A DNA stretch of 64,000 nucleotides from Pseudomonadota bacterium (GCA_018240425.1 JAFEFU010000071.1:248001-312000), one strand, 5' to 3'. Positions 33,432 to 43,222 are shown, counted from the stretch's first letter. Translations and numbers: made by a program. The notes: generated from the sequence alone by a model not told the origin.

Positions 33432-35156
33432 TCACTCCGGCAGCCCGGCCAGCCGGTAGCCCTCGACGAAATGCGCCTTTGTCGCCGCGTCCCTGAACTC
33501 GGTCGCCGAACTCCAGTGCCCGATGGTGAACCTCGGGTTGCTGGCCATGTAGAGCGCGGCCTCGCGCCGGGCCTCCTCGATCTGGCCAAGCTGCGCCAGG
33601 CTCGCGGCAAGATAGCGGCGTGAAGCGGTGCGGTAGGTCGCGGGATTGCGCAGGGTCTTGATCGCATCATCATAGCGGCGCAGCGCATATTCCGCCTTGC
33701 CCTGCGCCATGAAATACCACGCGGCCGGCAGCGGGTTGATCCGCAGCGCGCGCAGGACAAGCCCCTCGGCCTTCCCGTGCTCGCCCGCGAACAGCAGGAA
33801 ATCGGAATACATGACCATCGCGTCGGCATTGTTGGGGTCAAGCGCCAGCGCCAGCTCGTGTTCGCGCCGTGCGGCGTCCCACTGCCCCGCATAGTCCAGA
33901 AGCAGGGCAAAGGTCGAATGACAGGACGAATCGTTCGGGTCGAGCGTCACCGCCCGTTCGGCCAGATCCAGCACGGTGCCGCGCGCGGGATCGATCGGAA
34001 TGTTGCAGTGGGTCCAGGCGTCATTCCGGGTCAGGGCAAGGCAGCGATAGGCCTCCGCATAGCCCGGATCAAGGTCGATGGCCTGTTCGAGCAGCACCAT
34101 CGCCTCGCGCATCGCGTCCGCCGAGCCGAAGGACGAATCCGCCAGCGCCCGCCCGCGCACGCAGAGGTCATAGGCCTGCACCGAGCTTGCCCGCCGGCGC
34201 GGCGGCGGGGCGACCAGTTGCCCCACCAGTGCCTCGACGACTCGGGCCGTCACCTCGTCCTGCAGGTCGAAGATGTCATCAAGCTCGCGGTCGAACCTTT
34301 CCGCCCAGACGTGCCCGCCGCCGATGCTGTCGATCAGCTGCACGTTGATGCGCACGCGGCCGCCGGCACGCCGCGCCGACCCTTCCAGCAGATAGCGCAC
34401 CCCGAGCTCGCGCGCGATCCGGCGCACGTCGGTCGGTTTTCCCTTGTAGGCAAAGACGGAATTGCGGGCGATCACGAAAAGCCCTGGGTTGCGCGAGATG
34501 TCGGTGATCAGGTCTTCGGTCAGTCCGTCGACGAAATGTTCGTACTCCGCGTCCGAACTCATGTTGGTGAAAGGCAGGACCGCAATCGACGGCTTGTCGG
34601 GCAGCGGCAATGCCAAAGGCGCCTCGCCGTCCATGTGAACTCGGAACACCTGCAAGGGCTCCGAGATGTTCTTCAGCGTCTGCGGGCCCATGTCTTCGAA
34701 CCGGGCCGGAATTCGGCGCCTCACCTGATCGTAGACATTGGCCGAAATGCAGATGCCGCCGGGATCGGCCAGCCCTTCCAGCCGCGCGGCCAGGTTCACG
34801 CCATCGCCGTGCAGGTCGGCGCCCTCGACGATCACATCGCCCAGATTGACCCCGATGCGAAAGACGATGCGCTCGCGCTCGGGCACGCCGGTGTTGCGGG
34901 CCGCCATCCCCTCCTGAATCTCGATCGCGCAGCGGACGGCGTTCAGCACGCTGGCGAACTCCAGAAGAAACCCGTCGCCCATCGCCTTGAAGATGCGCCC
35001 GCCGTGCTTGGCCACGGTCGGCTCGAAGAACTCGCCCAGGTGCCGCTTCAGCGCCCCCACGGTGCGTTCCTCGTCGGCCTCCGTCAGGCGCGAATAGCCG
35101 GCGACATCGGCAGCAAGGATCGCGGCCAGGCGGCGTTGGGCGTCGGGTTCGGCCAT
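33432..35156 (-). CDS. Class III nucleotidyl cyclase with TolB-like and TPR domains
   Basis: 574 residues. The N-terminal cyclase domain (about 8-170) keeps the two metal Asp residues in LAADVAGYSRL and AMGDGFLLEF and the helix HGDGVNLAARLEGLADPG; the Lys before MGDG fits ATP as substrate. A TolB-like segment (SIAVLPFTNMSSDAEYEHF) spans about 215-330, then TPR-like helical repeats to the end. No membrane helix is seen, so it is likely cytosolic. Such proteins are common in alphaproteobacteria and their signals are mostly unknown. The ATG at 35156 gives the expected start. Confidence 0.87.
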   Translation of the reverse strand: MAEPDAQRRLAAILAADVAGYSRLTEADEERTVGALKRHLGEFFEPTVAKHGGRIFKAMGDGFLLEFASVLNAVRCAIEIQEGMAARNTGVPERERIVFRIGVNLGDVIVEGADLHGDGVNLAARLEGLADPGGICISANVYDQVRRRIPARFEDMGPQTLKNISEPLQVFRVHMDGEAPLALPLPDKPSIAVLPFTNMSSDAEYEHFVDGLTEDLITDISRNPGLFVIARNSVFAYKGKPTDVRRIARELGVRYLLEGSARRAGGRVRINVQLIDSIGGGHVWAERFDRELDDIFDLQDEVTARVVEALVGQLVAPPPRRRASSVQAYDLCVRGRALADSSFGSADAMREAMVLLEQAIDLDPGYAEAYRCLALTRNDAWTHCNIPIDPARGTVLDLAERAVTLDPNDSSCHSTFALLLDYAGQWDAARREHELALALDPNNADAMVMYSDFLLFAGEHGKAEGLVLRALRINPLPAAWYFMAQGKAEYALRRYDDAIKTLRNPATYRTASRRYLAASLAQLGQIEEARREAALYMASNPRFTIGHWSSATEFRDAATKAHFVEGYRLAGLPE

Positions 35157-35393
35157 GCGCTTTCCTTTTTCGGAATGCTGTTCGTTTCTACACGCAGCCA
35201 ACCGGCGCAGCAAGAAAGCGGAGCAGCCCACCCTGTCCGGCGATCACCTCTTCGTGTAGGACCGCTCCGCTCATCTGGCGCGTCAGGTTCCGGTCAGTTT
35301 GCCGGCCTACCGATGCGGCAGGCCGGGCCGAAGCAATCGCCAAGGCAGCCTCTCAACCGACGGACGATCTGTCCGCAACCACGGAGACCCAGG

Positions 35394-35678
35394 ATGTTTC
35401 GTGCCCTTGCCCTTGTCGCCGCCGCCGTATTGATCGCCGGCCCAGCCCTTGCCGGAAGCACCGCCGTGACCTGTTCCAAATCGCCCGCCTCCAAGTTCCA
35501 GCCCCAGTCGGCGCTCGAGTCCAAGCTGAAGGCGTCCGGCCTGAAGGTGAAGAAGATCAAGACCGAGAATGGCTGCTACGAGGCCTATACCGTCGACGCG
35601 AACGGCAAGAAGGGCACGTTCGGGTTCAATGCCGAAACACTCGAGCCGGTGGCCAATGCAGAAGCCGGCGAAGGCTGA
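35394..35678 (+). CDS. PepSY-like small periplasmic protein
   Basis: 94 residues: a signal peptide (MFRALALVAAAVLIAGPALA) and a single PepSY-like unit (SALESKLKASGLKVKKIKTENGCYEAYTVDANG). PepSY proteins often modulate partner redox or protease proteins. It overlaps the next gene, a cytochrome b561, by 23 bases, so the two are translationally coupled and probably work together in the envelope. The ATG at 35394 has an upstream GGAGA. Confidence 0.75.
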   Translation: MFRALALVAAAVLIAGPALAGSTAVTCSKSPASKFQPQSALESKLKASGLKVKKIKTENGCYEAYTVDANGKKGTFGFNAETLEPVANAEAGEG

Positions 35679-36252
35679 TCCCGGGCCGGCCACCCGGCCG
35701 GACGCGCGCGCGCCAACCGGCACGGCGCGCGTCTGGGATCCGCTCGTGCGGCTCTTCCACTGGAGTCTCGTGGCCTCCTTCGCCACCGCCTGGCTCAGCG
35801 CCAACCGGACCGAAGCCCTGCACATGTGGGCGGGCTATGCCGCCCTGGGTCTCATCGCCAGCCGGGTGGTCTGGGGCGTCGTCGGTACGCGCCACGCGCG
35901 CTTTGCCGATTTCGTCCGCCATCCGCGCATCGTCATCGCCTATCTGCGCGACATAGTGCGCGGCACCGAGGCGCGCCACATCGGCCACAACCCGGCGGGC
36001 GGCGCCATGGTCATCGCGCTGATGGCGGGCGTTGCCGCCCTCGGCCTGACCGGCTGGATGATGTATACGGACGCCTGGTACGGCGACGACCGGCTGGCGG
36101 CGCTCCACGGTTTTATCGCGGACGGAGTTCTGATCCTCATCCTCCTGCATCTGGCTGGCGTCGCTTTGGCAAGCCTGCGCCATAGCGAGAACCTTGTCCG
36201 GGCCATGGTCACCGGAGCCAAGCGCCCGCCCGGCAGGAACGACATCGGCTGA
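35656..36252 (+). CDS. Cytochrome b561-type membrane protein
   Basis: 198 residues with four membrane helices. The opening VWDPLVRLFHWSLVASF carries the first haem-ligand His, and further His residues (EALHMWAGY, RHIGHNPAG, LILLHLAGVAL) fit a di-haem b cytochrome of the hydrogenase/thiosulfate-reductase subunit type. It passes electrons across or within the inner membrane to an unknown partner. It begins inside the 3' end of the PepSY gene, a pairing that recurs in proteobacteria. Confidence 0.82.
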   Translation: MQKPAKADPGPATRPDARAPTGTARVWDPLVRLFHWSLVASFATAWLSANRTEALHMWAGYAALGLIASRVVWGVVGTRHARFADFVRHPRIVIAYLRDIVRGTEARHIGHNPAGGAMVIALMAGVAALGLTGWMMYTDAWYGDDRLAALHGFIADGVLILILLHLAGVALASLRHSENLVRAMVTGAKRPPGRNDIG

Positions 36253-36257
36253 ACGGC

Positions 36258-36282
36258 CCGGCCTGCCTGCCCGGCAGGCCGG
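36258..36282 (+). terminator. Hairpin after the cytochrome b561 gene
   Basis: A perfect 10-bp stem CCGGCCTGCC/GGCAGGCCGG with a 5-base loop, six bases after the stop codon, followed by CACCCACTTTCT. It is followed by intergenic repeat copy B. Confidence 0.5.
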
Positions 36283-36299
36283 CACCCACTTTCTGTCCG

Positions 36300-36333
36300 C
36301 AAATATCCCGGGGTGCGGGGCAGCGCCCCGCCG
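36300..36333 (+). repeat. Intergenic hairpin repeat, copy B
   Basis: CAAATATCCCGGGGTGCGGG followed by a 7-bp stem GCGGGGC/GCCCCGC (36315-36321 and 36325-36331). Upstream bases TTTCTGTCCG are shared with copy C. It lies between convergent genes. Confidence 0.75.
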
Positions 36334-36360
36334 CCTTGGCCACGAATCGCGACCAGCGGT

Positions 36361-37704
36361 TCAGACCGCCCTTTCCACCGCCCCGACGATCCCCTCGACC
36401 AGCTCGCGCATCAGCACCTCGTCCTCGCATTCGGCCATGACCCGGATCAGCGGTTCGGTCCCCGACTTGCGGATCAAAAGCCGCCCCGACCCGTTCAGCC
36501 GAGCCTCGGCCGCCCGGATCGCGGCCTGCACGGCGGCATCCATCAGCGGCTCCTGCCCGGCCCGGTAGCGGACATTCTTCAGCATCTGCGGCACCGTCTC
36601 GAACTGGCGGGCCAGCGCGCTGACCGGCAGGCCGGTGTCAGCCATCGCCGCCAGGAACTGCAAGGCCGCGATCAGCCCGTCGCCGGTCGTCGCATAGTCG
36701 GTCATCACGATATGGCCGGACTGTTCGCCGCCCAGGTTGAAGCCGCCTTCCCTCATCCTTTCAACCACATAGCGGTCGCCGACCGGCGCGCGCTCCAGCC
36801 GCAGCCCGCGCCCGGTCAGGAACCGCTCCAGCCCCAGGTTCGACATGACCGAGGCGACCAGCGTGCCGTGGCGCAACTGCCCGGCCTCGGCCCAACGCGC
36901 CGCCAGAAGCGCCATGAACTGGTCGCCGTCGGCGATCTGGCCCTGCTCGTCGATGATGATCACCCGGTCGGCGTCGCCATCGAGGCAGATGCCGATGTCG
37001 GCCCCGTGCGCCACCACCGCCTCGGCCGCCGTCTCGGGATGGGTCGACCCGCATTTTTCGTTGATGTTCAGCCCGTTGGGCGTGACGCCCACCGGCACCA
37101 CCTCGGCACCCAGCTCCCACAAGGCCTGCGGCGCGGCCTTGTAGGCGGCGCCATTGGCGCAGTCGATCACCACCTTCAGCCCGCCCAGCTGCCCACGCCC
37201 CGGAAAGGTGGTCTTGGCATATTCGACATAGCGCCCGACCCCGTCATCGATCTGGGTGGTGCGCCCGATATGCTGCGGCTCGACCAGATCGACCGCGCCA
37301 TCGAGCAGCGCCTCGATCTCGAGTTCCGCCAGATCGTCCAGCTTGAAGCCGTCGGGGCCAAAGAACTTGATGCCGTTGTCGCTGGCCGGGTTGTGGCTGG
37401 CCGAGATCATGATCCCCAGATCGGCGCGCAGGGACCGCGTCAGATAGCCCACCCCCGGCGTCGGCACCGGCCCCAGGCGCAGCACGTTCATGCCGGTCGA
37501 GTTCAGCCCCGCCGTCAGGGCATTTTCCAGCATGTAGCACGACCGGCGCGTGTCCTTGCCGATCACCACCCGGTGCCCGTTGCGGCCGTCGGTGCGGAAA
37601 TAGCGCCCCGCCGCCGCCCCCAGTTTCAAGGCCAGTTCCGCCGTCATCGGATGGGTGTTGGCCCGCCCGCGCACGCCGTCGGTGCCGAAATATTTCCTGG
37701 TCAT
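36361..37704 (-). CDS. glmM: Phosphoglucosamine mutase
   Basis: 447 residues. It interconverts glucosamine-6-phosphate and glucosamine-1-phosphate for UDP-GlcNAc, and so for peptidoglycan and LPS. The active-site phosphoserine is in [13 protein letters not shown] near residue 101, the metal loop DGDADRVI near 243 and the sugar-binding/phosphate loops GGEQSGH and [12 protein letters not shown] further on. It overlaps the folP stop by four bases (ATGA) as the last gene of folB-folP-glmM. Confidence 0.96.
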   Translation of the reverse strand: MTRKYFGTDGVRGRANTHPMTAELALKLGAAAGRYFRTDGRNGHRVVIGKDTRRSCYMLENALTAGLNSTGMNVLRLGPVPTPGVGYLTRSLRADLGIMISASHNPASDNGIKFFGPDGFKLDDLAELEIEALLDGAVDLVEPQHIGRTTQIDDGVGRYVEYAKTTFPGRGQLGGLKVVIDCANGAAYKAAPQALWELGAEVVPVGVTPNGLNINEKCGSTHPETAAEAVVAHGADIGICLDGDADRVIIIDEQGQIADGDQFMALLAARWAEAGQLRHGTLVASVMSNLGLERFLTGRGLRLERAPVGDRYVVERMREGGFNLGGEQSGHIVMTDYATTGDGLIAALQFLAAMADTGLPVSALARQFETVPQMLKNVRYRAGQEPLMDAAVQAAIRAAEARLNGSGRLLIRKSGTEPLIRVMAECEDEVLMRELVEGIVGAVERAV

Positions 37705-38711
37705 GGATCGTCTCCGCCATTGATCGCCTGCCAGAGGCGAAAGGCCTGCCGCGTCTCGTCCGTATCATGGACCCGGTGAATCTGCACCCCCTGCGCCAGC
37801 CCCGCCAGCGTCACCGCGATGCTGCCGGGTCCGCGCCGGTCGGCCTGCGGCTGGTCGGCCAGCGTGCCGATGAAGCGCTTGCGCGAGGCGCCCAGAAGGA
37901 TCGGGCAGCCCAGCCCGTGAAAGAGCGAGAGGCCGCGGATCAGGGTCAGGTTATGGTCCAGCGTCTTGCCAAAGCCGATCCCCGGATCGACGATGATCCG
38001 CTCGCGGGCGATGCCCATCGCCTCGGCGGCGCGGATGCGTTCGTCAAGGAAGTCATAGACATCCAGCAGCACATCGTCATAGCGGGGGTCGGCCTGCATG
38101 GTCGCGGGCGTGCCCCGGGCGTGCATCAGGCACAGGGGCATCCCGCTTGCCGCCACCAGCGAACCAAGTGCGGGGTCATGGGTCAGGGCCGCGACGTCAT
38201 TGACGATCCGCGCCCCGGCGCACAGCGCCGCATGGGCGACCGCGGCCTTGCGCGTGTCGATCGAAATCGGCTTAGCGAGCCCTTCCTGCACCAGGGCCGC
38301 GATAAGGGGCGCGGTGCGCGCCACCTCCTCGGCCTCGGCGACCTCGGCCGCGCCGGGGCGCGTGCTTTCGCCGCCGATATCGATGATGTCGGCCGCCCTC
38401 GCCAGATGCCGCGCCTGCGCCAGCCCCGCCTTGGCCCCGGCAAAGCGCCCGCCGTCCGAGAAACTGTCGGGCGTGACGTTGAGGATCCCCATGATCCGCG
38501 GCCGGTCCAACGTCAGCCCGGCCAGCGCCGCGCGCGGTGCGGTCAGGCGGGCGCGCACCTCGGCCGGCAGGCCGCCCGCCGCGACCAGCCCCCGCGACCC
38601 GTCGCGGGTCAGAACCTCGGCCCGGTCGAACCAGCACCAGCCGCCGGCCAGCGGCAGCGCCGCCTCGGGCCGGGTGCCATCGGTCTGGGCGATGGGGCGG
38701 TAATAGATCAT
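37701..38711 (-). CDS. folP: Dihydropteroate synthase
   Basis: 336 residues, longer than the usual 270-280 because of an N-terminal extension of about 80 residues ([20 protein letters not shown]) that I believe recurs in related bacteria. The catalytic core has [16 protein letters not shown] near residue 74, [11 protein letters not shown] near 107 and GASRKRFIG near 276. It joins pABA to the pterin pyrophosphate and is the sulfonamide target. The ATG at 38711 follows AAGGG. It is the middle gene of folB-folP-glmM. Confidence 0.94.
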   Translation of the reverse strand: MIYYRPIAQTDGTRPEAALPLAGGWCWFDRAEVLTRDGSRGLVAAGGLPAEVRARLTAPRAALAGLTLDRPRIMGILNVTPDSFSDGGRFAGAKAGLAQARHLARAADIIDIGGESTRPGAAEVAEAEEVARTAPLIAALVQEGLAKPISIDTRKAAVAHAALCAGARIVNDVAALTHDPALGSLVAASGMPLCLMHARGTPATMQADPRYDDVLLDVYDFLDERIRAAEAMGIARERIIVDPGIGFGKTLDHNLTLIRGLSLFHGLGCPILLGASRKRFIGTLADQPQADRRGPGSIAVTLAGLAQGVQIHRVHDTDETRQAFRLWQAINGGDDP

Positions 38712-38754
38712 GCAGCCCTTGTCGCGGGAAGTGATGGCCAAGGCAAGCCGGCCC

Positions 38755-39618
38755 TCAGACGCGGATCAGGCGGATGCGGCTTTCTGCCGGAAGTGCGACA
38801 GGCGCGTGAACGATCAGTTCACCCGCGCCGAATTGTTCGGCCAGCCACAGGGCCAGCGGCAGACCGTCGCCCACCTCGCCCGGCGCACCGGGCGTGTCGC
38901 AGATCAGCTTCGACGGCGCCCAGACGATCGCGTTGCCCTGGCCGATGGCCCAGTCGATCTCGGTACGCGTCGAAACCACCGTCAGGCGCGGATCGCGCGC
39001 GGCCAGCGCCCAGGCGGCCTGCTCGATTTCCAGCAGGGCGATACGAAAGGCGGCGGGCTCCGGCGCCTCGGGTCGCGGCAGGTCCGGCAGCGCCAGCGTC
39101 ACCACAAGCGCGCCGGGCGCCCGAAGCGCGGCAAGATCGGTCGTGCCGGGCGCAAGGAACAGGATGCGCGGCACCACCGCTGCGGGGCGCGGCCCCGGTG
39201 CCGCCGCGGCGCGCGCCCGGACGATCTCGACCCCGAGCGCGCCGGGGCCACGGTCCAGCTTCTCGATCCGCAGGAACACCCGCAAGGCCTGAGGCTCGGC
39301 GAGGATTCGGGCGGCGATGCGCTCGGCAAGGGTCTCGAGCAGGTTCAGCCGCTCGCTCGCCAGCTCGGCGGCGATGGCCCCGGTCAGCTTGTCATATGAC
39401 AGGATCAGATCGACATCGTCGCTCGCCGCCCCCTGCCGGGGCCGCAGTTCTACCGCGAGGTTGAAACGCAGCCTCTGGGTCTGGCCCCGTTCCTGCTGGA
39501 AGGCGCCGATCTCGGCCTCGGCGAGATGATCGCGCAGGCTGATGCGGTCCGGCAGGGCGCCGGTCGCGGCCATGCGCACCTCGGGATGGTCGAATGCGTC
39601 GGAGATCTCGCTGGTCAC
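38755..39618 (-). CDS. folB: Dihydroneopterin aldolase with C-terminal extension
   Basis: 287 residues. The first ~125 are a FolB domain: ISLRDHLAEAEIGAFQQERG, then YDKLTGAIAAELASERLNLLETLAERIAA with the catalytic/oligomer residues. Classical FolB is about 120 residues, so 160 residues here form an extra domain (from about VVPRILFLAPG) with no motif I can name. It may be a degenerate partner domain or a Rhodobacteraceae-specific addition. The start is GTG at 39618. First gene of a folate/cell-wall operon. Confidence 0.82.
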   Translation of the reverse strand: MTSEISDAFDHPEVRMAATGALPDRISLRDHLAEAEIGAFQQERGQTQRLRFNLAVELRPRQGAASDDVDLILSYDKLTGAIAAELASERLNLLETLAERIAARILAEPQALRVFLRIEKLDRGPGALGVEIVRARAAAAPGPRPAAVVPRILFLAPGTTDLAALRAPGALVVTLALPDLPRPEAPEPAAFRIALLEIEQAAWALAARDPRLTVVSTRTEIDWAIGQGNAIVWAPSKLICDTPGAPGEVGDGLPLALWLAEQFGAGELIVHAPVALPAESRIRLIRV

Positions 39619-39693
39619 GCCGGCCCCGCCTGGTTGGTTCCCGACGGTGATAGCGGCAGACCGCGCGCGGCGAAAGGGCCGCGCGCAGTGGAC

Positions 39694-40377
39694 TCAGTTC
39701 ATCGCCGTCACGATCGGCTGGCGGTAGAACAGGTGCTGGCCGATGCGGGCGGTCAGGTCGAAGCGGCCCGACCAGCCGGTGCGCGCGCCGGTGGTGTGGA
39801 AATAGGTCGCGCCCTTGGTCAGGCCGCGCGGTGCCCCTTCCATGTAGACGGCGGCGATCTTCTTGGCCACGAACCAGGCGGACTTGTCGGCAATCGCGTC
39901 GGAATAGCCGTCGCAGGTGAACGAGAACTGACAGCCGCCGGCGCCCGACTGGTTGACCACGCTGCACACGGTCTTGGGAAACTGCGGGCTGTCCACGCGG
40001 TTCAGCACCACTTCGGCGACCGCGGCCTGGCCCTTGATCGGCTCGCCACGCGCCTCGAAGTAGATGGCGCGCGCCAGGCAATCGAGCTGGGCCGATGGTT
40101 TCGCGTCCGGGATCGCCTGCACCCAGGCCGCATCGAAGGTCATTGCCGCCGCGCCCTTGGACGAGCGAGTCTCGACCGGAGGAGCAACGATTTCAGTGAA
40201 GTGACCGGCGTCAACGGCGCCGATCGCGTCCTTTTCCTGCCCGAACAGCGCAACCAGGTTCACCCCAAGCGCGGCCGTGGCATCGTTCGACTGGCTCACC
40301 GTCATATCGGCATGCGCAGCGTGTCCCAGGGCAAGAAGCATGACCATGCCTCCGGCCCAGCACTTCAGCGATGTCAT
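39694..40377 (-). CDS. SleB-type cell wall hydrolase
   Basis: 227 residues with a signal peptide (MTSLKCWAGGMVMLLALGHA then AHA). The hydrolase_2/SleB core starts LDCLARAIYFEARGEPIKGQ with the presumed catalytic Glu near residue 110 and continues AVAEVVLNRVDSPQFPKTVC and CQFSFTCDG. In spore formers SleB cleaves cortex; in alphaproteobacteria it is taken as a general peptidoglycan hydrolase. Monocistronic, upstream of the PPDK-like gene with a 212-base gap. Confidence 0.85.
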   Translation of the reverse strand: MTSLKCWAGGMVMLLALGHAAHADMTVSQSNDATAALGVNLVALFGQEKDAIGAVDAGHFTEIVAPPVETRSSKGAAAMTFDAAWVQAIPDAKPSAQLDCLARAIYFEARGEPIKGQAAVAEVVLNRVDSPQFPKTVCSVVNQSGAGGCQFSFTCDGYSDAIADKSAWFVAKKIAAVYMEGAPRGLTKGATYFHTTGARTGWSGRFDLTARIGQHLFYRQPIVTAMN

Positions 40378-40578
40378 TTATGGTTCCCGAGTGGTTTCGT
40401 CGTGCCACAGCCCCCAGGCGATGACCCGTGCGGGAATAGAGAGCCTTGGCCAGCGCGTCCAGCCGAAAGGACAAGCGCAGCCTTTCTGAGCGGCATTTCG
40501 CCGATCAGCGCGAATCAGTAAGGCCCATTTTTGTGGGTTATGCCTTCATAATTAGGGGGAATTCACTGTCGCGAAAAG

Positions 40579-40597
40579 CGAAATCTTGGCTATTTCG
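40579..40597 (-). terminator. Weak terminator at the end of the PPDK-like gene
   Basis: On the minus strand CGAAAT/ATTTCG forms a 6-bp stem with a 7-base loop spanning the stop codon, followed by CTTTT. Stem strength is modest. Confidence 0.35.
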
Positions 40598-43118
40598 GGT
40601 CGGTCAGCGCAAGATGTGCGGCGGCCAGACGGGCCACCGGAACCCGGAAGGGCGAGCAGGAAACATAGTCGAGCCCGGCCTTGCGGCAGAAGGCGATCGA
40701 GGCCGGGTTGCCGCCATGTTCGCCGCAGACCGACAGGGTCAGGTCGGCGCGATTCTCGCGGCCGCGCTCGCAGCCGATCAGGATCAGCTCGCCCACCCCG
40801 TCCACATCCAGGACATGGAACGGATCCTCTGAAAACACGCCCTGATTGACATAGGCCGACATGAAGCGGCCGGCATCGTCGCGCGACAGGCCGTAGGTCA
40901 TCTGGGTCAGGTCGTTGGTGCCGAAGGACAGGAAGGCCGCGTGCTGGGCGATCTCGCCGGCGCGCAGGGCCGCGCGCGGGGTCTCGACCATGACACCCAG
41001 CCGATAGTCGAAGTCGGCGCCCTGCTCGTTCTTCACGGCCGCCGCGATCGCGTCGATGCGGTTCTTGACCAGCTCGACCTCGCGCCGGGCCGAGACGAGG
41101 GGGATCATCACCTCGGGCACCACCTCGGCGCCGCGGCGGCTGGCCTCGACCGTGGCCTCGAAGATGGCGCGGGCCTGCATCTCGTAGATCTCGGGCACGG
41201 TGACGCCAAGGCGCACCCCGCGCATCCCCAGCATCGGGTTGAACTCGGACAGGGCCTCGGCGCGGCGGGTGACATCGGAGAGGGGCTTGTCCAGCGCCTC
41301 GGCCAGCTCGCGCATCCCCTCGCGGTCCTGGGGCAGGAATTCGTGCAGGGGCGGGTCGAACAGGCGGATGCAGACCGGAAGCCCGGCCATGATGTCGAAA
41401 AGCGCGATGAAGTCGGCGCGCTGCATCGGCAGCAGCCGGTCGAGCGCGACCTGACGGTCCTTGTCCGTGTCGGCAAAGATCATCTCGCGCATGACCGTCA
41501 GGCGGTCCTCGTCGAAGAACATGTGTTCGGTCCGGCACAGGCCGATCCCCTCGGCCTCGAACATGCGGGCGGTGCGGGCATCGTCGGGCGTGTCGGCATT
41601 GGCGCGCACGCCGATGTCGCGGACATTGTCGGCCCAGTGGAGGAGCGTGGTGAAATATTCGTCCAGCGCCGGCTCGAGCATGGGGGCCGATCCGGCCAGG
41701 ACCTCGCCCGAGGTGCCGTCGACGGTGATCACGTCGCCCTCGCCAAACAGCCGGCCGTCGGCGGCGGTCAGGGTCTTGTCGCGCGGGTTCAGCCGGATGT
41801 CGGAGGCGCCGACGATGCAGGGAAGGCCAAGGCCGCGGGCGATCACCGCCGCATGGCTGGTGATGCCGCCGCGTTCGGTCAGGACGGCAACGGCGGCGTG
41901 CATCCCGCGGATGTCCTCGGGGGCGGTCTCGCGGCGCACAAGGATGCAGGCCTCGCCGTGGGCGGCGCTGGCCTGGGCATCGACGGCCGAAAAGACGATC
42001 CTGCCGGCCGCCGCCCCTGGCGAGGCGGCAATGCCGCGCGCGAACGCATCGCGGGTGCCGCGCGGATCGACCTGATAGTGCAGGAGTTCCGACAGGGCGC
42101 GCGGCTCGACGCGCAAGAGCGCCTCGTCGCGCCCGATGATCCCGTCGCGCGCCAGGCTGACGGCGATGCGGACCGCGGCGCGGGGCGAGCGCTGGACCTT
42201 GACCGCGTCGATGATCTTCAGGGCGCCGTTCTCGACGGCGAATTCGACCTGCATCTCCTCGCGCAGCTTTTCGCGGGCGGCGATGCAGTGGCGCTGAAGG
42301 TCGGCGAAGATCCCGGGCGCGGTCTCCTCGAGCGAGGCACCGCGCTTGTCGCGCACCAGGTAAAGCGTCTCTTCGGCCTTGCGGTCGGCGGGCCGCTGGC
42401 CGCGGAAGCGGCCGGTCGCCTGCGGCACTCCGGTCACGCTGTCGACCATCTGCATGGTCCCGAAGCCCGCCAGCCCCGGCCCGACCATCTGCACCATCTC
42501 CTCGACGATCAGGCCAAGGGCTGCATCGGACGGCGCCCCCTTGGCCTGGCGCAGGAGCCGCGCCGTGGTCCCCTCCCAGGCCCGCGCCATCGAGCGCAGC
42601 ACTTCGGCCAGCTGTCGGGCCGGAGACTGGGGGAACTCTTCGTCCATCTCGGCCTCGTAGGCCGCAAGCGCGGCGGCGAGCGCCGTGGGTGAGGCCTCGG
42701 CGGCGAACATGTCGGGGTCAAGCCGCGCGACATGGATGGCGTAGGATTGGACAAAGGTCAGGTAGATCGCATCGGCGGTGGCGGCCCCGTGGCTTTCGCG
42801 CATCGCCGCATGGCGGGCGGCGTTCAGCCCCACGTTCAGCACCGTCCCCGGCCCGCCCCACTCGGGGTTGGCGGGGCTGGAGCGGACGGCAAGCAGGGGT
42901 GCTTCGCCGAACAGGGCCGCCAGCCGTTCGGTGTCGGGCATCTGGCCGGCGGCGATGGCGCGCACCGTGTCGCAGGAGAGCGCCACCGTCTTCGGCACCG
43001 GCATCTCCAGCCGGATCAGCCGTTGCAGGCATTTGGCCCGCCAGCCGTGGCGCGTGGCATCGATCCCCGCCGATGGGGTGATCTCGACATATTCGGCGAA
43101 GTCCTGATGTTTCTGCAC
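40590..43118 (-). CDS. Pyruvate phosphate dikinase-like protein with degenerate ATP-grasp region
   Basis: 842 residues from GTG at 43118 (GGA ribosome site nine bases upstream; an ATG at 43145 lacks one). The swivelling-His motif TERGGITSHAAVIARGLG near residue 418 and the PEP-binding barrel (SFGTNDLTQMTYGLSRDD and CGEHGGNPASI) are intact. The N-terminal ATP part lacks the expected RNPSTG and GEDVVAG signatures, showing instead GFGTMQMVDSVTGVPQATG. It may therefore not be a true PPDK but a PEP-utilising phosphotransfer protein. It follows glyS. Confidence 0.78.
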   Translation of the reverse strand: MQKHQDFAEYVEITPSAGIDATRHGWRAKCLQRLIRLEMPVPKTVALSCDTVRAIAAGQMPDTERLAALFGEAPLLAVRSSPANPEWGGPGTVLNVGLNAARHAAMRESHGAATADAIYLTFVQSYAIHVARLDPDMFAAEASPTALAAALAAYEAEMDEEFPQSPARQLAEVLRSMARAWEGTTARLLRQAKGAPSDAALGLIVEEMVQMVGPGLAGFGTMQMVDSVTGVPQATGRFRGQRPADRKAEETLYLVRDKRGASLEETAPGIFADLQRHCIAAREKLREEMQVEFAVENGALKIIDAVKVQRSPRAAVRIAVSLARDGIIGRDEALLRVEPRALSELLHYQVDPRGTRDAFARGIAASPGAAAGRIVFSAVDAQASAAHGEACILVRRETAPEDIRGMHAAVAVLTERGGITSHAAVIARGLGLPCIVGASDIRLNPRDKTLTAADGRLFGEGDVITVDGTSGEVLAGSAPMLEPALDEYFTTLLHWADNVRDIGVRANADTPDDARTARMFEAEGIGLCRTEHMFFDEDRLTVMREMIFADTDKDRQVALDRLLPMQRADFIALFDIMAGLPVCIRLFDPPLHEFLPQDREGMRELAEALDKPLSDVTRRAEALSEFNPMLGMRGVRLGVTVPEIYEMQARAIFEATVEASRRGAEVVPEVMIPLVSARREVELVKNRIDAIAAAVKNEQGADFDYRLGVMVETPRAALRAGEIAQHAAFLSFGTNDLTQMTYGLSRDDAGRFMSAYVNQGVFSEDPFHVLDVDGVGELILIGCERGRENRADLTLSVCGEHGGNPASIAFCRKAGLDYVSCSPFRVPVARLAAAHLALTDPK

Positions 43119-43170
43119 CGCAGCGATTCCTTTCGCGCGCAGCATACGCCGGTTCTGATTCGGGGCAAGC

Positions 43171-43217
43171 GCGGGGGCGCCGCCCCCGCACCCCCGGGAT
43201 ATTTAGGGACAGAAAAT
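43171..43217 (-). repeat. Intergenic hairpin repeat, copy C (inverted)
   Basis: Read on the minus strand: TTTTCTGTCCCTAAATATCC, then CGGGGGT and an 8-bp stem GCGGGGGC/GCCCCCGC with a 3-base loop. It lies between glyS and the PPDK-like gene, inside their transcript, in the opposite orientation to copies A and D relative to transcription. Confidence 0.75.
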
Positions 43218-43222
43218 GGGGA

